The notes beneath the pieces were generated by a model. It made no database searches. It had not been told where the DNA came from and was given only the letters and a program-made list of their open reading frames with translations. From Fragilariopsis cylindrus CCMP1102 (Eukaryota; Bacillariophyta; Bacillariophyceae; Bacillariales; Bacillariaceae), in contig FMBT01000295.1 in the NCBI GenBank assembly GCA_900095095.1, forward strand, positions 248,001 to 312,000: DNA of 64,000 nucleotides, given 5' to 3'. Below are positions 30,801-41,293 of this stretch, piece after piece. Each line of letters starts with the position of its first letter. Within the stretch, counting starts at the first letter, position 1. The translations under genes were made by a program, and so were the position numbers.

Positions 30801-32998
30801 ATGATGATAGTAGCATGCAAAGCTTACAAGAGCGTACATATGGGTATGATAGTGACAGCAGTGATGATGATAGTGATGATGAAGATGAGGACGATGATGA
30901 TAATAATGATGAAGAAGATGATCAAAGTACAGGAGTGTCAGACGACAAAAGTACAGGAGTGTCAGACGACAACAATACAGGTGTGATAGTGGAAACAGTT
31001 AAAGAAGAAGAGGAAGAAACAATAGAGGAACCTCCAATTCGGACGAAACAAACAAAGGGTGTACCAACAAACACCACTAGAACACGTGCAAATAGAAGAG
31101 TCAAGCAAAGGCATCTCCGGAAAGATTTTGTATACGCAAATAGTGATTTCGTCTACACAAACTACAGTTCATCATTGACACATAGTCAAAGCCATCTTAC
31201 ACGGACGATTGAACATGTACATGCAATGCACTCACTAGTTAATTTCGGTCAAGTGATGACACCTGGTATTAAGAATGTGGTGATGGGACTAGCAATGGCA
31301 CAACAATATCATGTGAATAAAGGATTAAAAGTATTTGGAGATAAAGGAAGAGAGGCTGTGATGAAGGAAATGAAACAGCTTGATGATTTGGAAGTAATTC
31401 AACCACGGAACTGGAGTGAATTAACAGCAGAGCAACGACGAACAGCACTGCCATACTTGATGTTTCTAACTGAAAAGAGAGACGAATCAATAAAAGCACG
31501 AGGCTGTGCAGATGGTAGTAAGCAAGAAATGGAGAAAGAGAATATCTCATCTCCAGTAATATCAACGGACGCATTGTTTATTACACTGGTTATTGATGCA
31601 ATGGAAGGGAGAGATGTAGCGACAGTCGATATACCTGGTGCATTTCTACAAACAGACGCAAAGCCTGGAACATATATGAAAATAACAGGTCCGATGGTAG
31701 ATATACTTTGTCAGATCAATCCAAAGTTATACGAAAAGTATGTGACTAATGAAAAGGGAAAGAGAGTTCTATATACGGAGGCATCAAAAGCAATCTATGG
31801 GATGGTTGACAGTGCGTTCCTATTTTGGTTATACCTATCAAGTCATCTAGCGGATAACGGTTTTGTAATGAATCCATATGATGTTTGTTGTATGAATAAA
31901 GAGATAAATGGAAAGCAGTGTACAATTGTATGGCATGTTGATGATTTAAAGATATCACATATGGAGGCAGATGTGGTGACGTCTGTAATTGAAGTCATTG
32001 AAAAGGAGTTTGGTAAACACAAGCCACTGACAGTACAGAGAGGTTTGTTGCATGACTATCTTGGAATGACAATAGATTTCTCAATAAAGTATCGAGTAAT
32101 GATTACAATGATTGACATGATTGAAAAGATGTTAGAAGATATTCCAGATGATATGGACGGAGAGAAGAAGTTTCCAGCACAAGAGCATCTGTTCAAGGTG
32201 AATGAGGAAGGTGTAAAATTAGATGAAGCAAAAAGAGTTATTGTGCATCGTAATACAGCTAAACTGTTGTTTATATCACAGAGGGCAAGACCAGATGTAC
32301 AAACGGCAACATCATTTCTATGTACTAGAGTCAAGGAGGCTGACACAGATGACTATAAGAAATTGACAAGAGTAATGCAGTATTTGAGAGCGACAAAGTA
32401 TTTGCCACTCATTCTAGGTTCTGATGGGTCAGGAAATATCTATTGGTATAAAGATGGTGCACATGCTGTACATCGTGATATGAGAGGACACACAGGTCTA
32501 ATGATGACGTTTGGTCAAGGAGCAGTATATGCACGGTCGTTAAAACAAAAGCTGAATACACGGAGTTCTACAGAAACAGAACTAGTATCATTTGACGATG
32601 GAATGCCACAAAACTTATGGGCATTATATTTTACGAAGCATCAAGGAAGGTTCCTAAAAGATAATATTGCATATCAAGATAATACAAGTACGATACGAAT
32701 GGCAGAGAATGGAAAGATGTCAACAGGAAAGATGACAAAGCATATCAATATACGGTACTTCTTTTGCACTGATAGGATCAAGAAGGGTGAATTATCAGTA
32801 CAGTATTGTCCGACACTTGATATGATTGCAGACTACTTTACGAAACCATTACAGGGTTCATTGTTCCGTAAGTTAAGAGACTTGGTACTAGGCATCATTC
32901 CAGCTGACTTCGAGAAGTATAAGAGAAGATATGAAGAGGTTTCAATCTGGAGAAAGCAAAAGAAAGAGAAGAAGGAAAGTGAAAAAGATAAGATTTAA
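27806..32998 (+). CDS. Copia gag-pol polyprotein
   Basis: A 1,730-codon intact frame from the first ATG; the frame is also open a little upstream from a GTG. A Gag-like basic/Ser-rich start is followed by a CCHC zinc knuckle at about residues 388-401 (CFICDKEGHRAYYC). The aspartic protease motif is LLDNCSTVN near 488. A GAG-pre-integrase part has LHNST and HNCP. Integrase acids are at about D710, D767 and E796. An acidic Asp/Ser linker spans about 990-1075. Reverse transcriptase has VDIPGAFLQTD and the HVDDLK box near 1378. RNase H includes SSTETELVSFD and ends with ADYFTKPLQG. No frameshift or stop interrupts it. Gag and Pol are in one frame, as in most Copia elements. The integrase D-E spacing of 28 is shorter than the usual 35. 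Confidence 0.95.
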   Translation: MGTEPPAEKKEPPTTEQSAQSDDRSSKPKGYRGNRRYGKAKANNNKDTITTKAKFKGAITDLEGYYFDTGPTQAHDYKKTHRKISTYTGTKYSAEVMQSLEEMKLHDWTTGMPKKPILSDFDTETVDEDVDTKKKTVKIVKATTIPAEYLDRYLHKIKTHCKREDKFETDMQLCYTVIHGQCTDDMIHELKCQKKYEMIRLLFDPIGLLELLQRISYNYQAQDFPLMAIAKAQEAIYSEKQSQSESNIDYLQTFKNKAIVLEAVGGNIVNVGVNRYMAETIYDKEYAKCTNDEKAECNIKGKEAMLATVFMMKADKGRYSKLLTDLHDDHLKGYSPYPLTLADAQKLLLNYSGNNKQKGKKNEESNDVSDLAFAQDGGSGGYTFTGKCFICDKEGHRAYYCPDKGKNARNNTNAKANESKTETAAVTTDNVVQEDLGCTTHQIYADDMELSFCTQGAVGVFDYEKACNQVFSQMVMASIEINPWWVLLDNCSTVNIFSNRRMLTNIRRSNMYVDVKCNAGSRKTNWIGDFPGLPEPVWLDEEGRCNILSMKRVKKYYRIIYDSDNGQGFIVTHREKGTSRAFFESKKGLHYSDFSTHPKSTHVFATTSVKKQMAKFSRKDVKRAELARRLHNSTGPMSLNEYISAVSTGQIHNCPVTPTDIKVAEIIYGPSEMCLRGKTTRKTTKNVRMEPIQIPISISEKYKNVTLAVDIMFVRGFRFLVSVSEHIVFGTVNYLPNAKIVTIASSFERICNLYKTRGFRVTIAMMDGQFEPLQGRMPKGVLLQVISADVHVGLIERYIRTTKERTRCVICVLPYKHYPFVMVQEIVAGAVFWLNVFPPKSGVSKTFGPRAIILGTHIDYKRHCMMECGQYVETHETTNNSMNERTCPAIFLRTNGNEQGGAFFMSLRTGKRLNRQHWTQLPMPDTVVATVHTLANTRIVGLPFENRRRQLIEDTVADENHDSAGVIENNNSNDNTGTVENETDDESDTEDDDDSGDSDDDSSMQSLQERTYGYDSDSSDDDSDDEDEDDDDNNDEEDDQSTGVSDDKSTGVSDDNNTGVIVETVKEEEEETIEEPPIRTKQTKGVPTNTTRTRANRRVKQRHLRKDFVYANSDFVYTNYSSSLTHSQSHLTRTIEHVHAMHSLVNFGQVMTPGIKNVVMGLAMAQQYHVNKGLKVFGDKGREAVMKEMKQLDDLEVIQPRNWSELTAEQRRTALPYLMFLTEKRDESIKARGCADGSKQEMEKENISSPVISTDALFITLVIDAMEGRDVATVDIPGAFLQTDAKPGTYMKITGPMVDILCQINPKLYEKYVTNEKGKRVLYTEASKAIYGMVDSAFLFWLYLSSHLADNGFVMNPYDVCCMNKEINGKQCTIVWHVDDLKISHMEADVVTSVIEVIEKEFGKHKPLTVQRGLLHDYLGMTIDFSIKYRVMITMIDMIEKMLEDIPDDMDGEKKFPAQEHLFKVNEEGVKLDEAKRVIVHRNTAKLLFISQRARPDVQTATSFLCTRVKEADTDDYKKLTRVMQYLRATKYLPLILGSDGSGNIYWYKDGAHAVHRDMRGHTGLMMTFGQGAVYARSLKQKLNTRSSTETELVSFDDGMPQNLWALYFTKHQGRFLKDNIAYQDNTSTIRMAENGKMSTGKMTKHINIRYFFCTDRIKKGELSVQYCPTLDMIADYFTKPLQGSLFRKLRDLVLGIIPADFEKYKRRYEEVSIWRKQKKEKKESEKDKI

Positions 32999-33039
32999 AG
33001 TTTATATCGGCAACAGTAAAAAGATAATTTTGACTGTTG

Positions 33040-33051
33040 ACGACAGGAGTG
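33040..33051 (+). other. Polypurine tract of the Copia element
   Basis: A purine-rich GACGACAGGAGTG-type stretch ends directly before the 3' LTR, in the place where plus-strand synthesis starts. It is interrupted by a few pyrimidines, so it is a weak tract. Confidence 0.45.
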
Positions 33052-33439
33052 TGTTGGGGAATCACCTTGCGCACACATGTATGTGACGTCACATGACGTC
33101 ATGGATCCGTTACACAAGCGAGCGTAAGCGAGCACAAGCGAGGTGTGGCGAAGCAATATGAACATATAGTATATATACATGGATGTATGTCTATATAAGG
33201 AATAAGTGATATCGATGTGGAGTTGGCGAGTGAGCTCACTATTTGAATATCGGTATGTAAGATTGTCAATAGGATTGAGTAGTAGTAGTAGTAGATAAGT
33301 GAGTGTGTGTGGAGACTTGGTGTAGAAGAACCACACACTGTCCTCACTCTTTTTAATTTGTTTAGGTTAGCAATACACATTCATAGACCTTTCAGCATTT
33401 AGTTAGTTTAATACTGCACGATTAGTTTGAAGAACAACA
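33052..33439 (+). repeat. 3' LTR of the Copia element (388 bp)
   Basis: I read it as base-for-base identical to the 5' LTR at 27350-27737, with the same TG/CA ends. TGAAC follows at 33440-33444, matching the target duplication before the 5' LTR. Confidence 0.95.
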
Positions 33440-33798
33440 TGAACGGGGAAGATAGTAAGTTACTGTACTTGCTATTAGCATTAAGATACATCCCTTAAGT
33501 CCTAGAAGTCGGCTGGGTCACGAATCGTCTTTTTAATTTGAAATTTGAAATTCCTACTAAAAAGTGTATTGTAGCCGTCGTATTCGTATCATCATTACCA
33601 TCATCATAATCATCACCATCATTATCATCAATCATACTTACTTTCGAACTTTTCGCCGACTTGACTTGTAATCGTACTTGCATCATCTTGATGCTACAAG
33701 TGCATGCTACAAGTGCCGTATACTAGCTCGGCAATCAATAATAACATCCGCACACTACAAAACAAAAGTTCAACAAAACTATTATTGAAAGATACAAA
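33440..33798. other. Intergenic region between the Copia element and the next gene
   Basis: The right copy of the TGAAC duplication opens this 359-bp spacer. A CATCAT/ATCACC simple-sequence run lies at about 33586-33636. The string CTTTTTAATTTG near 33529 resembles part of the LTR primer segment, showing that such AT-rich words also occur by chance. I see no gene. Confidence 0.6.
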
Positions 33799-34308
33799 AT
33801 GAAGATATTCCTTCAAGCTTTTATAGTGGTTATTGCCCTATTTCGTTATTGTCTCGTCGCATCTAAAATCACATTCACAAACGCTCTGACAACAACAACG
33901 ACTGCGTCATCTTTTCTATCATCATTATCTGACGCATCGATAGGACGACGCCATGTTTTAGAACTGTTATCGAAAGGGACGATTGTATCTCAAAGTATCA
34001 TTATGATGCCATCGACGACTTTGTCTTCAGACGACAGTCAGGATGCGGATGCGTCTCCTGCTACGACGACGACGTCGACGGCGGCGGCGACAACATCAGC
34101 GTCAGCAACACCAGAAGAAGATGAAATCGCTGCCGCAGAAGCTGCTGCAACTCGGAAACAGCGCATGATAGAACGTCGTCAACTTATGGATGCAAGCCGA
34201 TCGTCAAACAATCGACAATCCTACCTCGATCTTTCTAAACAACGAGCATTTTTGTATAACACCACCCCTAAAGCGATAACGTGTCCTACCAAAATTCCTT
34301 GTTTGTAG
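33799..34308 (+). CDS. Putative plastid (thylakoid-lumen) small protein of unknown function
   Basis: A 169-residue ATG frame. The first 30 residues form a signal peptide (IVVIALFRYCLVA). A Thr/Ser-rich, acid-poor transit-like stretch follows. At about 49-70 there is a twin-arginine GRRHVLELLSKG followed by a hydrophobic segment, which resembles a Tat lumen-targeting signal. The mature part has a Thr/Ala/Ser linker, a basic helix (TRKQRMIERRQLMDASR) and a C-terminal block that ends CPTKIPCL with two Cys. Tripartite targeting to the thylakoid lumen is inferred from these features. I do not recognise the family. Alternative: a secreted protein. Confidence 0.55.
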   Translation: MKIFLQAFIVVIALFRYCLVASKITFTNALTTTTTASSFLSSLSDASIGRRHVLELLSKGTIVSQSIIMMPSTTLSSDDSQDADASPATTTTSTAAATTSASATPEEDEIAAAEAAATRKQRMIERRQLMDASRSSNNRQSYLDLSKQRAFLYNTTPKAITCPTKIPCL

Positions 34309-34512
34309 AAATACATAAAGGATGATTGAATATTTATTATGATGCAATCCATCATCATAATGATGATGATAATAATATAATAATGATGATTAGAAATAGT
34401 AGTAGCACAAGTAGTCAACACAAAAAGAAAATAGTGCTACAGTACATGTATCTATGCTTTATTGGTTGGAACAAATAAGAAAGAATAAAAACGGAATGAA
34501 AATCGCTATTTC

Positions 34513-34547
<35 letters not shown>

Positions 34548-35274
34548 ACTTTTCAAATCATCTTTCTCTTTGTTAGCATCAGGCTTTGAAGTCTATATGT
34601 TTTCTTACTCTTAACAGAGCAACTACTGTTTACCATATTCAAATACCAATTGAAACAAACTATACCGTCGGAAAATATTCAATGCTATAACAAGTTCTTA
34701 CTTGTCACAATGTAACTACCTAACTACCGCGTACATTGTGAGTGCTACTACTGTAATACTGCATATATCTGGCTATTATACGTATAGTCAGTCACGCCAC
34801 GCATGATTCGTGAATGAATACAAGCACATAAAAAATGACAACGATAACCACTAACTTGAAATTGCATAAAAGCCCTTCATGTGAACAGTGGATTTCGCTT
34901 GATCTTCAATCTTTGTTTTCAAATTGCCATGATTATTGCTAAACAGTAATATTCATGAATTTGATGTCGTTAAAGGAAGACATAGCCACACACACATTGT
35001 ACATGTAATTGGTCCTCTCCATATCTTCTTGAGAATATCACCACTACAAGGTATAAACAAACAATCATTAATATTATAGCTATCGCTCGGTGTTGAAATA
35101 GACCGACCGAAATAGAAAAACAGAGACTTTTTTGTGCATCATACTTCACAACAATTTTTACTCTCGTTCGCTATATGTTTAAGAGGCATCCATCGGATCA
35201 TTCATATCTATATTTAGTTGTTACTTGCTACCGGAATACATTTGGTCGCCGATTGACAGAGAATATTTAGCAAC
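34309..35274. other. Intergenic region with TA microsatellite
   Basis: This 966-bp spacer contains an AATGATGATGATAAT-rich patch at 34355-34390 and a long (TA)n tract at about 34514-34545. The remainder, including the 5' region of the TUTase gene, shows no repeat family, RNA gene or open frame that I can support. Confidence 0.6.
34514..34545. repeat. (TA)n microsatellite
   Basis: About 15 uninterrupted TA dinucleotides lie between two host genes. Such a tract is prone to length change and useful as a strain marker. Confidence 0.9.
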
Positions 35275-38200
35275 ATGTCTTCGTCTTCGTCAACGCCAGC
35301 AAGTGGGGGGAGAAAACCATCAAGAGGTGGTGGTAGGGGTAGAGGGAGAGGCGGAAGAAGAGGAGGAGGGAGAGGAAGATCGAATTCAAATTCGAATCGA
35401 CGACCACCCAATAACACTACTAGTAACAACGGTAGGACGAGTTCGCCACATTCTTCCAATGTAGGGAATTCCACGAATGATGACATTGATAAGAATCACA
35501 GCACCAGCAGCAGTAACAGTAACAGCAACAACTCAATAAGACTCCTAGAGATGAGAGATGAAGTAAGTGGGTATATATTATTTATCGTTGCCCGCATTAT
35601 AGTTGTATTCTGTGTCCCTAGTAGATATATTCTTTAATTTTTGATGAAAGTCTTGAGAAGCATGCACCTAACATTCTCCATTTCTATCCAATTTTACTGT
35701 TATTTGCAGGATATTTTAATCGCGTTCATGCCGTACATGAAAAGTGACAATGAGGAAGCTATATCAATACATGAATCTTTCCAATCGATGGGTGATCAAC
35801 AATCATTTTTACACGCAGCGAGACTTTTCCTGTTTCGTGAGAAATCACCCCTAATGCAGGCTACAGCCAGTAATGGTTCCATCGCCTCTGCCTCTCAGTC
35901 GACAAAATTACCTTCGGCTCCTGCAGCAGCTACTAGATCAATACCAGCTTCTGAATCTGCTACAACTGTTACGAATCCGATCAATGATCTCTTCAATGGG
36001 CAGGCAGAAAATAACTTTTTGGCCAATAGTATGACAGGAACCTCATCACTTCCCCGCGCGCAATCAGAGCAACTACCTGCGGTTCAGAAATTAAGTAATC
36101 AACAGCAACATCTGTTCCAGCAGGGGGAAGCCTCGCCTAATATGGATCTACTAGAGCGTAAGATGGCTAAACTTCTCTCAGACGATGACGATGTTATTAC
36201 GATGCCATTTCCATGGACTAAGAATGCATCTACTACGAGCACTATCGGCTCTAATTCTCCATTATATCATTCCGCTAATCTACCAGTGCAACCGCAACAT
36301 CAGTCGACATCGCAGCAGCAGCAGCAGCAAAAACAACAACAACAACAACAACAACAACAATATAATCATCAACTACAGCAGCATCAGAAACAGCTGCAAC
36401 AACAACAGATGCGACTTCAACAGGTTTCAAATTCCGGGGAATCACAGGCTGTTCCCAACACCATCTCACAGATTATACAGGGACAAAGCTCCGGAAGTTC
36501 CTCTACAGATATTTTGTCTTCTCTATTTAATAACGACACCAGGAGCGACTCTACTCGAAGACCGCTCTACCAGACTTCGCAACCGAACAATCAGTTTCAG
36601 ATAAGCTCAGAGACTAATTCAAGAACAACAGACTGGTCATCGTCGATTCCTCCTTCTACCCAACATCCTTCCCCTGCTCCTTCTCTCCCTCCTCCTGGAT
36701 TAAGTACTCCGTATAAATCTACGACTCAATCAAATTCGATAGTCTCCCACTCACCGATGCAAACGCCAACTGATCCACCCGCCTTATCCTCGAAAGATAC
36801 ACCTCTTACGAAGACGACAACAGAGGCAAATCCACCGGCCAAACCTAAATGGCAACCTAAACGATTATGGACTCACCCAGAACAGCAACCCGGAAAGGTT
36901 CTTGCAAATGGCACCGCAGCATCTATTGGCATGGTTATAGACCTGCGTCCAAGACAGGAGCTCACGGCCCGTTGGATGCTACCTATTAGCTATCTAAAAG
37001 AACACGCCGAAGGGAAGGATGTCAAAACAGCCCGTGATCTTCTGAAGTACTTATCGGTGGGACTCTTCCGACGTGGATGTACGGAGAATGGCTTTCAGGC
37101 ATCTATCATTTCAAAGGAAGTTCTTTGTCCAGAAGGCGAGTCACGTGATGACTACCCCTATCGAGTCGTCGATGATACAGTCGTTGGCACAGTGCCATTC
37201 TATTCACCCCGAACACCAGGTCATGTTGTTTTTCGTTTGTATTGGCGAGAAAAGCCAGTGTATACTCTAGCAACCGGGCCCACCCTCAATGTACGAATTA
37301 CAGAGAACGACTTTGAATCATCCGCTCGCTTTATCCTTTCCAACTTCAAAGGGAAGAAGGTGAACCCAACCAGTCTTTCTTCGTTAAATTCACTATCCTG
37401 TGTATTGGATCAATTTCATATCTCGTCGAAGAAACCAGCATCAGCCTCGCAGCATCAATTCGAAAGCGCTGGTCGGGCTGTGTGGGGTTGTGTTTGTGAA
37501 TCACGAAAGGTTATTGATGCTTGTGCAAATGATTACGAAAGGACAACTTCCAAACTTGAAAAGCTTGAGGAAGAAGTGGAGGAACTCAAGGAAAAGGTGG
37601 AAGAAGAAGAAAAAGAGGAAGAAGAAAAGAGTATCGGTAAGGAAAAGGTAAATACCGATGATGAAGCGACACAAAAGTCGTTGAAGTCTTGTGACACAGC
37701 AGAGATATCTCTGAATGTTGCTCTTCTCAGAGAAAAGACAAAAGCTCTGATGGGCGGACGAGCATCCTGCGAAAGGAAATGGAGAGACTCTCAACTTGCA
37801 TTTGCATCAATTTTAAGGGCGATTGTATCAAATACTTCAATTACTCTTCTACTGCGGCGTGAGCTGATAACTAAACTACGTTTAGAGTTTGAACTTTGGT
37901 GTCCGTTGTGCGAAGAATTTGCTGTGCCAGGAGAATCTGACCAACAGATGTGGTACGGGCCACTCAACAAATTTTCTCAACCAATCAACAACGAGCATTT
38001 CCGTATTTGCACTGAGGCTCGGTCCAAAATGCAGATTAAAATTCTTGGCTTCGATCCAAACACCACTCGACTCGAGAACATACTATACCCCAGTCGTGGT
38101 AGAAACCGACAGATGAATCCTGGCGCGGTCAGCATTTTTAATCAACTCTCTACCTCTATGGGTCAATTGTACCAAGATGTTTATTTTACCGCGGACTCCA

Positions 38201-39429
38201 TTTTACAGCAGAGGGAGCTGATCCGTGCTCGAATAGAAAAGCTTGTCGAGATGTGCGAATGCTTTCCACCGGGAACGAAGGTTGCTATCTTTGGTTCTTC
38301 TGCTAACGGATATGGTTCTCCAAAATCAGATCTAGATATGTGTCTTCAAGTTCCAAACGACGTTTCGATTGTCGGTGAAGATGGAGCCAAAGCCATGGCT
38401 ACCCTGGCACAAATTTTTGAGGAGAACGATATGCTCGACGTTGACACAACACGCTTATCAGCACGGATACCTGTCATTAAATTCAACTGCCCTAAAGCAA
38501 ATGGTAACAATGTTTCTATCGATGAAGATCCTCTAATGGAATGTGATTTGTCTATGCACAACCCCCTTGCCGTATTAAACACGTCGCTACTTCGAACATA
38601 TGCCGAGATCAACCCAGTGTCTCGTGTCATGGCATCTGTAATTAAACGTTGGGCAAAAGCTCGTGATATCAACAATCCAGCTCGTCATACTTTAAGTAGT
38701 TATGGCTACATTCTTATGCTTTTACACTTTTTAACCTACCACGAGCGATCTGGTGACGGTTTAGTGTCACCGCTGGATAAATCATCGCGAATGCAAAACA
38801 AGCCTCAAGCTACGCCCTTGCTTGCAAACTTACAATGGATGGACAACAGCTGGCCAGAGTCTTCTGCTGGTACACCCTACACCGAATTTCGCGAGCCTCC
38901 CAAGCAGCCAATGCAACACCCGAGAGAAGAAGATGTGAAGGTCAATTCTTATTTTTATCGTCCAAATGAAATGAATCTTCGCAACTTACAACGTCTATTC
39001 CCAGGTCAGGACCTATCCCTTGCAATTCTCCTTGCGTCCTTTTTTCATTACTATGCCTATGATTTCGACTACAAGCGTCATGTTGTAAGTTTAAACTCTA
39101 CTAAAAGTTACGGTATGGTTGAACGCGAGGTGAAAGCAGAACTAGATGGCTGGCGCAACTACAGTGCGGCCCTTACTATTGAAGATCCGTTCGAGACGTT
39201 TTACGATGTTGCTCATGTTCTCCGTGGTGGATATTATCACCGTATCCGTCGAGAGTTTGCTGTTGCCTACTCGAAAATTGCAGACGTCGCAACCGGTAAA
39301 ACTAGTAGCTCCTGTAATAATCGAGTCGTAGATCTAACGAACATGAGCGGAATGGACCTCATTGATTGGATTTGTGAGCCTGTCGTCTCGACCGAACGAG
39401 ATGATGCATCCCCTCCTGCTGGAAAATAA
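35275..39429 (+). CDS. Non-canonical poly(A) polymerase / terminal uridylyltransferase (Cid1/TUT family)
   Basis: Two exons, 35275-35562 and 35710-39429, with a 147-bp GTAAGT...TTGCAG intron, give about 1,335 residues. The N-terminus has an RGG-type Gly/Arg box (GGRGRGRGGRRGGGRGR) that may bind RNA. A long Ser/Gln/Pro-rich region follows with a Gln run near 305-330. The catalytic palm starts at FGSSANGYGSPKSDLDMCL (about 955-973), with the DxD metal pair. The third acid lies in MECDLSMHNPL near 1040. A PAP-associated domain follows (RWAKARDI, SSYGYILMLLHFLTY, then FFHYYAYDFDY). These enzymes add U or A tails to RNA. A Cys/His cluster before the palm (CPLCEEF...H...C) may be a zinc finger. Substrate preference cannot be read from the sequence. 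Confidence 0.86.
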
Positions 39430-39922
39430 ATATCGATAAAAAATAATTTACTTCATTCTCTCGCTTTTTTGGTACCATGCAATCTTTTAGGCGACGAATT
39501 CCCGTTCGCACCAGGGAATACTTCTACTAGTATCATATACGTCAGTTTATAGAATAGTCGATTGAGTTATAATAGATCGAAACGGAAACGAGTAATTGTG
39601 TGAACTGCATCAATTTTCATTATTGTATTACCACCAATTTCAAGTTTTTCACCCTCGATTAACTTTAAGAATCAGGGGTAAGAAGAATTTAAGTTTTTCG
39701 TCGTCATACACTCCTCCCCGCCCCCGCAGAAAACTAATTTTCAAGAAAAACGACAAGCAAAATATAAAATATTAAAATAGCAACGACGACACAACGACAT
39801 AGCCATTGATTGTACAAGATGAAAGAATAACATCGAAGACAACAACAATACAAATGACTCCACTTGTCATCTCCTCTCTATCGACTCTTTTCGTTCAGCC
39901 CTTAGAGTAGTAATACCCAATT
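39430..39922. other. Intergenic region between TUTase and SLC35F-like genes
   Basis: A 493-bp spacer between two genes on the same strand. It includes a C-rich patch, CTCCTCCCCGCCCCCGC, near 39711-39727 that stands out from the AT-rich surroundings. Nothing else is recognisable. Confidence 0.5.
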
Positions 39923-41293
39923 ATGCCGTCGTTAAACATATCATCATATGCTTTGGGTCTGGTATTTATAGTATTAGTGGCTATAATTTGGAGTATAGCA
40001 AGCATCCTCGTGCAATATTTGTATCACAATCAAGATTTTCACGCACCGTTTCTTTTAACATACATCGGTACTTCATTATTTGTTATACAGCTTCCATTGA
40101 ATTGGTTATATAAAAGATGGGTAGAATACAGAAGGTGTCGCAATAGTCGTAATAATCATGCTTATGAAAGTATTCCGATGACGTCGTCGAATTCTCCTCA
40201 TCCTTCAACAGCAACAGAAGAAGAAGAACAGCAAGAACAAACGACCACCACAGCAGCATCAACGGGAGAACAGGAACACTACAGTGATAGTGATAGTGAC
40301 AGTAACAACAGGAACAGCAACAGCAACAGCAATAGCAATAGCAATAGCAATAACAATAACAGTAATCATCATTGGACCGAACGTGACCATATGATTGCTG
40401 CTGCAAAAATTGCTCCAGTTTGGTTCATTTCGAATTTTGCATATAATGCTAGTTTGCAATATACCTCGATCACATCCTCGACGGTATTAGTTAATACAGG
40501 ATCATTATTCACTTTTATGATTGCTTTATTTATGAGAGATGAATCATTTTCCTACTATAAACTTACTGGTGTCCTACTTGGAATGACGGGATGTATTCTA
40601 ACCGGATATCATGATGCAGCAGGATCAGGAGGAGGAGATGGATCATTAGATAACGGACGACTACGTTTTCTTTTCGGTGACGATAATAATGGTGTTGGTG
40701 ACGACAGTAATAATGATGACGACAACGATGATAAAGTAATATTGGGTGATATACTTTCGGTGGTATCAGCCGCATTTTATGGAATTTATGCCGTTATGGT
40801 ACGCGTGCTTTGTCCTCATGACGAATCATTAATGAGTATGCAATTATTTTTGGGATATGTTGGTCTGTGGAACATGATTTTTCTATCTCCCATTGCGATC
40901 TATCAACTTGGAATTGCTAGGAATGTAACTCTATCTGCATGGGTGTTTAGTTGTGTTGTTATCAAGGGATTGTTTGATAATGTATTAAGTGATTATTTAT
41001 GGGCACGATCCGTCATATTGACATCGGCTACAGTAGCATCGGTGGGTTTAGGCCTAACGATACCCTTAGCATTTGTCAGTGATATTTTCATTGGTATAGA
41101 AGACGTCGTTAATTTTGAATCTATGTTGGGTGCAGGATTTGTATTGTTTGGATTTATACTTGTGAATATGGGTCAAAAACAGGAGGAGGAGGAAGGATCA
41201 ACAACAGCATCATTGACGGAAAGATACGACGACGATAATGTGGGAATTGAGTGTGTGTCTGAAGAAGAGGACCCCGCAAGACAACTAAACTAA
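39923..41293 (+). CDS. SLC35F5-like drug/metabolite transporter (EamA fold)
   Basis: A 456-residue multipass membrane protein. The first helix pair is at about 8-30 and 40-60. A Ser/Asn/Glu-rich cytosolic loop fills 70-150. Eight further hydrophobic segments follow. The block WFISNFAYNASLQYTSITSSTVLVNTGS (about 172-200) is strongly reminiscent of SLC35F5 and its plant and fungal relatives, as are SVVSAAFYGIYAVMVR and LSDYLWARSVILTSA in the second half. A second low-complexity Asp/Asn loop lies near 240-270. SLC35F proteins are orphan transporters, often on vacuole or thylakoid-associated membranes. The substrate is not predictable here. I see no signal peptide beyond the first helix. Confidence 0.85.
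   Translation: MPSLNISSYALGLVFIVLVAIIWSIASILVQYLYHNQDFHAPFLLTYIGTSLFVIQLPLNWLYKRWVEYRRCRNSRNNHAYESIPMTSSNSPHPSTATEEEEQQEQTTTTAASTGEQEHYSDSDSDSNNRNSNSNSNSNSNSNNNNSNHHWTERDHMIAAAKIAPVWFISNFAYNASLQYTSITSSTVLVNTGSLFTFMIALFMRDESFSYYKLTGVLLGMTGCILTGYHDAAGSGGGDGSLDNGRLRFLFGDDNNGVGDDSNNDDDNDDKVILGDILSVVSAAFYGIYAVMVRVLCPHDESLMSMQLFLGYVGLWNMIFLSPIAIYQLGIARNVTLSAWVFSCVVIKGLFDNVLSDYLWARSVILTSATVASVGLGLTIPLAFVSDIFIGIEDVVNFESMLGAGFVLFGFILVNMGQKQEEEEGSTTASLTERYDDDNVGIECVSEEEDPARQLN

Larger units (their letters stand above)
27350..33439 (+). mobile_element. Complete Copia (CoDi-like) LTR retrotransposon
   Basis: A 6,090-bp element with two 388-bp LTRs that I read as identical, an uninterrupted 1,730-codon gag-pol frame, a short leader, and a 5-bp target duplication (TGAAC). 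LTRs begin TGTTGGGGAAT and end AACAACA, with TG...CA borders. Gene order is gag-protease-integrase-reverse transcriptase-RNase H, which defines Copia/Pseudoviridae. The HVDD reverse-transcriptase box and the short D-E spacing in integrase resemble diatom CoDi elements, but I have not assigned a CoDi lineage. Identical LTRs and an intact frame imply recent insertion. It lies between two host genes and breaks neither. Confidence 0.95.

Noticed and set aside
30591-30986. Overlapping short frames in the acidic linker of gag-pol
   Set aside because: They are shadows of an Asp/Ser-rich low-complexity region, read in other frames.
33586-33636. CATCAT/ATCACC run considered as a CRISPR-like or telomere-like repeat
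   Set aside because: It is an irregular trinucleotide tract without unique spacers or a constant repeat length.
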